The notes beneath the pieces were generated by a model. That model did not search any database and was not told the DNA's origin. It saw nothing but the letters and a program-made list of their open reading frames with translations. This document shows positions 1 to 6,100 of a stretch of DNA of 6,918 nucleotides, one piece after another (within the stretch, counting starts at the first letter, position 1; each line of letters starts with the position of its first letter). This DNA is from JACMLD01 sp964245425 (GTDB lineage Bacteria; Bacteroidota; Bacteroidia; Chitinophagales; Chitinophagaceae). The stretch covers positions 1-6,918 of the forward strand of contig CAXTMV010000283.1 in the NCBI GenBank assembly GCA_964245425.1, given 5' to 3'. The translations under genes were made by a program, and so were the position numbers.

Positions 1-482
1 ATTATAAACACAAGATCGATGACCCTAACCTGGACGTGGACGAAAACAGTGTACTGGTGCTAAAAAATGTAGGGCCAAAGGGTTATCCCGGTATGCCGGA
101 GGTAGGCAATATGTCGCTGCCGGCCAAATTGCTTAACAAAGGCATTACCGATATGGTGCGTATTTCGGATGGAAGAATGAGCGGTACTGCCTTTGGAACC
201 GTGGTACTGCATATTTCGCCCGAAGCGGCCGCCGGTGGAACCCTGAATATTATTGAAGACGGCGACCTGATAACGCTGGATGTTCCCAACCGGGTATTGC
301 AGGTAGCGCTGTCTGATGAAGAGATAAACGCCCGTAAAAAAAGAAAACAGCCAACGGTACAATTCCAGGAGAGAGGGTATGTGCACCTGTACCAGCAGCA
401 TGTTGAACAGGCCAACCTGGGGGCTGACCTTGATTTCCTGCGGGGCGGCTCAGGCAGTGAAGTAACAAAAGACTCGCACTAA
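1..482 (+). CDS. IlvD/Edd-family sugar-acid dehydratase, C-terminal part (5' truncated by window edge)
   Basis: The reading frame is open from the window edge (first complete codon at 3) to the TAA at 480-482, giving 159 residues. Family members are about 570-600 aa, so roughly 410-440 residues, including the Fe-S cysteines and the Mg site, lie upstream. Visible hallmarks are the GYPGMPEVGNM segment (in-window residues about 28-37), the core SDGRMSGTAFG (about 55-65), the SPEAAAGG loop and the tail RGYVHLYQQHVEQANLGADLD. In the family the serine of DGRMSG is the proposed catalytic base; from memory, Rhizobium L-arabinonate dehydratase uses this Ser together with the Thr two residues later, and both are present here. 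The YPGMPE and long RGYV tail resemble the pentonate/hexonate dehydratase branch (L-arabonate, D-xylonate, L-fuconate) rather than the branched-chain amino acid enzyme IlvD. The expected reaction is aldonate to 2-keto-3-deoxyaldonate plus water, in the cytoplasm. The SDR gene follows after 27 nt, suggesting one operon. Substrate is not determinable. Confidence 0.92.
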   Translation, partial: YKHKIDDPNLDVDENSVLVLKNVGPKGYPGMPEVGNMSLPAKLLNKGITDMVRISDGRMSGTAFGTVVLHISPEAAAGGTLNIIEDGDLITLDVPNRVLQVALSDEEINARKKRKQPTVQFQERGYVHLYQQHVEQANLGADLDFLRGGSGSEVTKDSH

Positions 483-509
483 TGTATGGTAAGGTTAAAA
501 TAAAAGAAA

Positions 510-1268
510 ATGTCTTTTCAAAATAAAACCGCGATTGTAACCGGTGCGGGGCAGGGAATCGGTTTTGAGATATGCCGGCAGTTACGGGCCGAAGGTGCCC
601 GCGTGGTATTAAATGATGTGGATGAAGAAATGGCCTTCGCGGCCGCTGCCAGGCTTTCGGGCAATACGGCCAATTGTATGGCGGTAGCCGGCAATGCCGG
701 GCAGTTGGATTGTATCAATGATATGGTAACCGCCGCGGTAACGCAATTCGGGTCACTCGATATTGTAATTGCCAATGCCGGTATCACCCTGTTCGGCGAT
801 TTTTTTACCTACACGCCGGAAGCTTTTTATAAAGTGATGGAAGTAAACCTGGGCGGTAGTTTTTTTCTTGCCCAGGCGGCGGCACGGCAAATGAAAACAC
901 AGGGCGGTGGGGGCGCGCTGTTGTTCATGTCTTCCGTTACAGGTCACCAGGCGCATAAACAGCTGGCGGCTTATGGCATGACGAAAGCAGCACTGGAAAT
1001 GCTGGCCAAAAACCTGGTCATAGAATTATCGCAGTATAATATCAATGTAAATGCCATTGCTCCCGGCGCCACACTTACTGAAAGAACCCTGGAAGACAAA
1101 GACTATCAAAAGACATGGTCTTCGCTGACGCCAATGGGCAAGCCTGCTGCAGTAGCTGATATTGCTGCAGCTGCGTTATTCCTGGTGTCTGATAAGGCAA
1201 AACATATTACCGGTCAAAGTGTTGTTGTAGATGGCGGGTGGACTTGCGTAAGTCCGTCACCGTTCTGA
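510..1268 (+). CDS. NAD-type short-chain dehydrogenase/reductase (classical SDR), probably sugar or keto-deoxy sugar acid dehydrogenase
   Basis: Complete 252-aa protein, the normal length of a classical SDR. The Rossmann glycine motif TGAGQGIG is at residues 11-18. An acidic residue ends beta-2 (NDVD, Asp36), which in the family favours NAD(H) over NADP(H). The NAG motif is at 89-91, and the catalytic tetrad is Asn113, Ser142, Tyr155 and Lys159 (SSVTG and YGMTK, with the usual 13-residue Ser-Tyr spacing). The PG motif is at 185-186, and the C-terminal VVVDGGW closes the fold. The ATG at 510 is preceded by an A-rich leader (TAAAAGAAA) without a clear Shine-Dalgarno sequence, as is common in Bacteroidota, and the glycine motif sits at the normal distance from it. 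Between a sugar-acid dehydratase (27 nt upstream) and an SMP-30 lactonase (28 nt downstream), the likely role is oxidation of a free sugar to its lactone, or of a 2-keto-3-deoxy sugar acid further down the route. The two cannot be separated by sequence alone; FabG-like homologues with other roles exist. Confidence 0.93.
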   Translation: MSFQNKTAIVTGAGQGIGFEICRQLRAEGARVVLNDVDEEMAFAAAARLSGNTANCMAVAGNAGQLDCINDMVTAAVTQFGSLDIVIANAGITLFGDFFTYTPEAFYKVMEVNLGGSFFLAQAAARQMKTQGGGGALLFMSSVTGHQAHKQLAAYGMTKAALEMLAKNLVIELSQYNINVNAIAPGATLTERTLEDKDYQKTWSSLTPMGKPAAVADIAAAALFLVSDKAKHITGQSVVVDGGWTCVSPSPF

Positions 1269-1296
1269 CTCGCCTTTATCTTTTAAATCTAGTATT

Positions 1297-2187
1297 TTGA
1301 GTGATTTGCATCCGGTGCCCGTACTTGCACACAGTTGTTTTTTAGGAGAAAGCCCCTTATGGGATGATGCGCAGCAACTGATTTGCTGGGTGGATATTGT
1401 TCGGGGAGAAATTCACCAGTATTCCCCGCAATCAGAAGAACATACGGTTATCACAACTGGCCAGATGGTGGGCGCCATCGGCCTTTGTGACAATGGCCAT
1501 TTTATTGCCGCTTTGCAAAACGGATTTGGTTTTATTGACCGGGCAACCGGGCAGGTACGGATCATACAGGATCCGGAAGCGGGTCTGCCAAACAACCGGT
1601 TCAACGATGGAAAGTGCGCCCCCGACGGTCGATTCTGGGCGGGTACCCTTTCTTTTGATGAAATAAAAGGAGCCGGCAGTGTCTATTGCCTGCAACCAGG
1701 CATGTCCGTTATAAAGAAGATGGAGCATGTAACCATCTCGAACGGCCTGGCATGGAACGCCAACCGCAGCATTATGTATTATATTGATTCTCCCACGCAG
1801 CAGATAGTAGCTTATCGATACGATGCCATCAGTGGCAATATCAGCAACCCCCAAACGGTAGTAACGGTGCCCGCAGGCGAAGGTGCGCCGGATGGGATGA
1901 CCATCGACACGGAAGACATGCTTTGGACCGCCTGCTGGGGTGGTAGTAAGGTGGTGAGGTGGGATCCGCATACGGGTAAAAAATTGCTGGAGATAATGTT
2001 GCCGGTATCGCATGTTAGCTGCTGCTGCTTTGGCGGACCCCTGTTACAGGATTTGTATATCACTACTGCCGTTAAAGACCTTAGCCCGGCGCAATTAAAA
2101 GATCAACCCCTCGCAGGTAAATTGTTTGTAGTAGAGAATTGCGGGTTTACCGGTTTGGCTACCAATTTGTTTACGGTTCAAAAATGA
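1297..2187 (+). CDS. SMP-30/gluconolactonase/LRE family sugar lactonase
   Basis: A 296-aa six-bladed-propeller lactonase, close in length to human SMP30/regucalcin (299 aa). The metal ligands are in place: Glu18 in LGESPLW, Asn149 in ISNGLAW and Asp199 in APDGMTID. From memory they correspond to Glu18, Asn154 and Asp204 of human SMP30. Arg101 and Asn103 in RFNDGKCAPDGRFWAGT match the substrate-contact Arg101/Asn103 at identical numbering. The late strand FGGPLLQDLYITTA is also typical. It should hydrolyse a sugar lactone to the aldonate in the cytoplasm using a divalent metal, supplying the substrate of the dehydratase at 1-482. The start is TTG at 1297: this frame has a stop at 1249-1251, no ATG or GTG occurs between that stop and 1297, and the first downstream in-frame ATG (1465, residue 57) would remove Glu18. 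An ATT at 1294 is the only close alternative. No clear ribosome binding site is visible. Three consecutive cysteines (242-244) lie just before the FGG strand. It is the last gene of the operon and a terminator follows. Confidence 0.93.
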   Translation: MSDLHPVPVLAHSCFLGESPLWDDAQQLICWVDIVRGEIHQYSPQSEEHTVITTGQMVGAIGLCDNGHFIAALQNGFGFIDRATGQVRIIQDPEAGLPNNRFNDGKCAPDGRFWAGTLSFDEIKGAGSVYCLQPGMSVIKKMEHVTISNGLAWNANRSIMYYIDSPTQQIVAYRYDAISGNISNPQTVVTVPAGEGAPDGMTIDTEDMLWTACWGGSKVVRWDPHTGKKLLEIMLPVSHVSCCCFGGPLLQDLYITTAVKDLSPAQLKDQPLAGKLFVVENCGFTGLATNLFTVQK

Positions 2188-2209
2188 CAATGCAATAGTC
2201 AGTCATTCG

Positions 2210-2254
2210 CCACCACTGATTAAAAAATATAAGGCTGCAGGAAAACAGTGATGG
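2210..2254. repeat. Imperfect inverted repeat downstream of the lactonase gene
   Basis: The 9-nt arms CCACCACTG (2210-2218) and CAGTGATGG (2246-2254) pair except for one position. That position is a C-A mismatch in plus-strand RNA but a G-U pair in minus-strand RNA. The loop is about 27 nt and A/T-rich. No T run follows on either strand, so it is not a good intrinsic terminator by itself. It may be an mRNA 3'-end stabiliser or chance. Confidence 0.3.
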
Positions 2255-2301
2255 TTGGGAGACTAGGTTTCTAAAGGCGCCGTCTGAGCCACCCAAAAAA
2301 G

Positions 2302-2335
2302 AAAGGTGGGTCGCCCTTTTGGGCGGCTCACCTTT
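2302..2335. terminator. Intrinsic transcription terminator, probably bidirectional
   Basis: A 15-bp stem (2302-2316 with 2321-2335) encloses the tetraloop TTTT. In plus-strand RNA every position pairs: 13 Watson-Crick pairs plus two G-U wobbles (2309-2328 and 2311-2326), with a GC-rich top (CGCCC/GGGCG). The plus strand ends with a short T run (2333-2336). Read on the minus strand, the two wobbles become A-C mismatches, but the hairpin is followed by a longer T tract (complement of the A run 2295-2300, then 2302-2304). It sits 114 nt after the lactonase stop and 90 nt after the transporter stop, between convergent genes, where a shared terminator is expected. Confidence 0.8.
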
Positions 2336-2425
2336 TACTCAATACAACGTCTTAACATCCGATAGAAATGTAGGCGTAAGGATTTCATTTCCACCTGTAT
2401 CACATTCACCACATTTTCATATGTT

Positions 2426-3133
2426 TCATCCCTGGATCAGTCGGGCGATGCCGTATGCACAAGCCGCCGCGGCCGCGCCAATCAGCATCACCCGAATGGC
2501 GCCCCACCAGGGCTGCACGCCGGTGATCCTGCTTTTAAAAAAGCCAAAGATAAACAGGCAGCAAAGTGTTATCACCGCGGATATTTTTAAACCGGTGACG
2601 CCCTGTTGCACAAAAAAATAAGGACTTAATGGAATAATACCTCCTACAACATAAGCGGCACCAATGTTGAAAGCGCTTTTGCGCGCGCGCTTTTCATCGG
2701 GTTTATCAAGCCCCAGTTCATACTTCATCATGAAGTTCACCCAGGTCTCCTTGTCTTTTGTCATTTCGTCAACCGCCTGTTGCTGTACGGCTTCGCTGAG
2801 CCCAAGATTTTGAAAGAAGATTTTTACTTCCTCCTTTTCTTTTTGCGGTACCGTTTCTACTTCTTCGTATTCCCTTTTTAATTCACTGTTGTAATGATCC
2901 ATTTCTGTTTTTCCCGCCAGGTAACCGCCCAGGCCCATGGCAATGGAACCGGCGGCAATTTCAGCAATGCCTGCAATAATGATCAGGCCGGTACTGCTCA
3001 CGGCGCCGCTCAGGCCTGCCGCCAGTGCAAAGGGTACAGTGAGGCCGTCGCTCATGCCGATAACGATGTCGGTGAGCAGTGCAGAACTTTGCAAATGTGT
3101 TTCTGTATGCGTGTGGTTATGAGAATCTGGCAT
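2426..3133 (-). CDS. VIT1/CCC1-family ferrous iron/manganese transporter
   Basis: A 235-aa membrane protein with five predicted helices: about 20-42, 46-72, 154-175, 183-203 and 210-231. A long charged cytoplasmic segment (76-150) lies between helices 2 and 3, the VIT topology. Transport-path residues Asp29 (helix 1, GMSDGLTVP), Glu58 and Met66 (helix 2) keep the spacing of Asp43, Glu72 and Met80 of Eucalyptus VIT1. The metal-binding-domain residues Glu88, Glu91, Glu99, Glu102, Met135, Met136 and Glu139 also fit that protein at a constant offset of 14 (numbering recalled from memory). The family moves Fe2+ or Mn2+ out of the cytosol, usually in exchange for protons; in bacteria this means export for metal detoxification or homeostasis. 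The N-terminus carries a short His-rich stretch (His5, 7, 9, 13). The ATG at 3131-3133 follows a GGAAGA-like element with 6-nt spacing. It lies 50 nt downstream of the protease gene on the same strand, so co-transcription is possible but unproven. Confidence 0.93.
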   Translation of the reverse strand: MPDSHNHTHTETHLQSSALLTDIVIGMSDGLTVPFALAAGLSGAVSSTGLIIIAGIAEIAAGSIAMGLGGYLAGKTEMDHYNSELKREYEEVETVPQKEKEEVKIFFQNLGLSEAVQQQAVDEMTKDKETWVNFMMKYELGLDKPDEKRARKSAFNIGAAYVVGGIIPLSPYFFVQQGVTGLKISAVITLCCLFIFGFFKSRITGVQPWWGAIRVMLIGAAAAACAYGIARLIQG

Positions 3134-3183
3134 GGTGGTTCTTCCATTCTATTGTGTACTGCAAGATAAGAAAACAACCTGCA

Positions 3184-6100
3184 TCAGCGGATCAGCAGCA
3201 GCGCACCTTTTTCCGTCTTCGCCGGGGAGCCGTTAAACTGGTAGGCGCAATACCATACAAATCCGCCAGGGGGTTGGCGGGTACCTTTATACATACCATC
3301 CCAGCCTTTTGTATAATCGGTGGTTTCAAATACTTTTTCGCCAAAGCGATTATAAACAGCCAGCCTGAATGCCAGCGGCAGGCCATATACAACTGGCTTG
3401 TACGTATCATTGTTGCCATTGTGATCGGGGGTAAAGGCATTGGGAAAGTGAATGCCGGTTGTGCAGCCCGCTGCCACCGCCACCACCAGGGTATCCGTTG
3501 CCATACAGCCATTGCTATTGGTAACCTGCAGCCAGTATTTTCCGGGCATACTAACGGTAACGAATGAGCTGTTGCTATTATCAAACCAATGATAGGCCGG
3601 CCAGTTGCCGAGGGCGTTTAAAACAACCTGTTTCCCGGGGCAGGTACTGGCTTCCGGATCAAGGAAACCTGCCGGCAGGGGATAAATGTTTTTGACGGTA
3701 ACCGTGTCACGCGCAATGCAGCCGTTGGCAGCTGTTGCCTGCAGATAGTATAGTCCGGCCTGTGTGGCCGTATAGCCGGGCCCGGTAGATCCATCCTGCC
3801 AGGCATAACCGGTAAATCCTTTTGGGGCAGTCAATACCAGGCTATCGCCTGCGCAAAAGCTGGTATCCTTGCCAATATGGATCGCCGGCGCTTGCTTAAC
3901 CAGCACCCGTAAAGTGTCTACCACCGTGCAGCCACTGGCCACCAGCGCCACCACGGTATAGGTGGTATCCGCCACCGGCCACAGGCGAACCGTTGCATCA
4001 TGATTACTGCTGATATTATAATCAGGGCTCCAGGTATAGCTGATAAAATTGCCGGGCGCCGTGGCGGACAAAGTATCGCCAGTACATTTCTGTAAATCGG
4101 GGCCCAAATCAAACGGAATGGCAGGCGCCTGCGAAAGCAAGATGCTGTCACTGAACTGGTTGCCGCAATAATCGGTAGCGGTTACAAAATAACGGCCTGG
4201 GTTATACGCCGTCAGCATAGAATCAACTGACCCGTCATTCCAGCGGTAAGAGACAAAACCTGCTCCTGCGTTCAATTGTAAGGTGCTGAAGCTGCATAGC
4301 ATGATATCCGGCCCCAACTGAATGCTGCCCCGTGAATGGAGAACGGAGAGGTGCAGGCTGTCGCGCAGGGTTCTGCATCCTGTATGCAGTGTGGCATACA
4401 ATGTAAGGGGACCGTTGCCGGATGGAGTAACCGTAATGGTGGAATCATTTATAACAGCGATGGTTCCCTTGCCGGAATCCGATAAATACCAATTTGGAAC
4501 AGCGGTACAGCCGGGGCTGCGTTGCAGCTGGTAAGTTACCGGATTTATTAATGAGCAAACCGTATCAGCGCCCGACAGCTGTATGGTATCGCAAAGTTTG
4601 CAGGTATCAACCGGCAGGAAAGCAGAATCACATTTTACATACAGGCAAAAGGTATTGCTGTTTACCGAAACAGGTGTAGCAACGGTGATACTGGTAACCT
4701 GTGGCTGAATGGCTTTTGCTGCAAAGCTGCCGGCATTGCTGCTATACTGCGCCGGCAGTAATTGAATATCGGTTGGCTGCGCAACGCAATTGCCGGCATT
4801 GCCAGCAGAATCGAGCTGCATGATATCCGACTGCAAGGGAGGGGCGGTGGTTTCAATGGAAAAACCGCCCAGGTAAATACCGCTTCCTGCATTGTCGAGC
4901 GAAGTAATCCATGTTAAAGGCCGGTTGTATTTTTTTGTCCATAAAATGCCGGTGTTCAAATTCAGTTCCTGTACAATAAAGTCGTAGTAAATGCCGCCAA
5001 ATATTCCAGTTGTAAAACTGAACAGGTTTCCCTTGCTGTTCAATACAGAACCTGCCCAGCCGGTTTCTTTAACGGTACCAAAAGGCTGTATGTATTTTGA
5101 ATAGCTAATGTTTCCATTGAAATCGGTACCCAGGAAAACATGGTCTGTATAAATGCCGCCTGCATCCTGGCGGCGGCGGCCATCAACAAGGTATCCCTTT
5201 GCAGATATCAGTACGCCCAGCCAGTTTTCATCTGCTGATTTGTAGGTTTTTGACCATACAATACTGCCGTCGGTCTTATTCAGTTTTAACAGGAACCCGG
5301 AAGCGCCATTTGTAGCGGTGCTATTGCCGCAGATAATTAATTGGTTATTGTCTTCTGCCAGGGCGGTGGGCGTTTCAGATCCCCGCTGATCATAATGGTT
5401 CAGCCATATTAAATTGCCAACAGCATCCAGTTTACCTGCCACCACATCATCGTCCCTGGTAATGGCCGTTGGACTATAAGTGGCTCCCCCGGTGAAATAA
5501 TAGCTACCGTCTGTAGCCTGGAGAATGTCTGTGCCGGAGGCCAATGCAAACGGGATGGCCAGCTCCGTTGACCAGGTAATATTGCCGGCAGGGTCTGTTT
5601 TTACCAGGTAGATTTTTCCTGTTCCCACACCGGGTGTTCCATTGTGACCGATCGAAATATAACCTTTGTCTGCCGTAGGCTTTGTTTTATAAAAGGCCGA
5701 TCCGGAGTTGCTGCTGTATTTTTTCATCCACTGCACATTGCCGGCGACATCTGTTTTCAGCAAAGCGGCGTCAAAAGTGGTATTGCCATTGTCGATAAAT
5801 GCCTGGGTCTGGATGCTTCCCCCGTCGGCCGTTTGCCTGATGGCCTGTACACGGCTGTTGGTGCCGGCCGCATAAGATTTCTGGAACTGGTATTGCGCAC
5901 GCCCGCATTTATCGTTTACATAGACCACGGTGCTCTTCGCTGCCGAGCAAACGCCGTTGCCGGTTACCAACTGTATCGTGTAGGCGCCAACGGTAGTAAA
6001 AGTGTAAGTAAGCGTGTTGGCCATACCGGCCGCTACGCCGTTCACCAGCCACTGGTAGGTTGTTTCACCCGTTCCGGTACTGGTAAAATTAACGGCTGTA

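Noticed and set aside
36..38. GTG as the start of a small complete gene at 36-482
   Set aside because: The frame is open to the window edge, and the upstream residues YKHKIDDPNLD continue the IlvD/Edd fold. It is a truncated large gene.
1432..2013. 193-codon minus-strand open frame inside the lactonase gene
   Set aside because: Antisense shadow of a conserved SMP-30 gene; no family features.
2327..2410. Possible tRNA in the convergent intergenic region
   Set aside because: No T-loop of the TTCRA type, no acceptor stem and no cloverleaf could be drawn on either strand.
2319..2621. 100-codon plus-strand open frame starting in the terminator
   Set aside because: It starts in the terminator hairpin loop and runs antisense into the transporter gene; no domain and no leader.
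3134..3183. Bacteroidota-type promoter (TTG and TAnnTTTG boxes) before the transporter
   Set aside because: Only a partial TATCTTG match exists, and the nearby TTG is far too close for the usual spacing of about 19-21 nt. Not supportable.
3463..4326. Ig-like repeats considered as a CRISPR or DNA-level repeat array
   Set aside because: Similarity is at protein level only; no identical short repeats with unique spacers are present.
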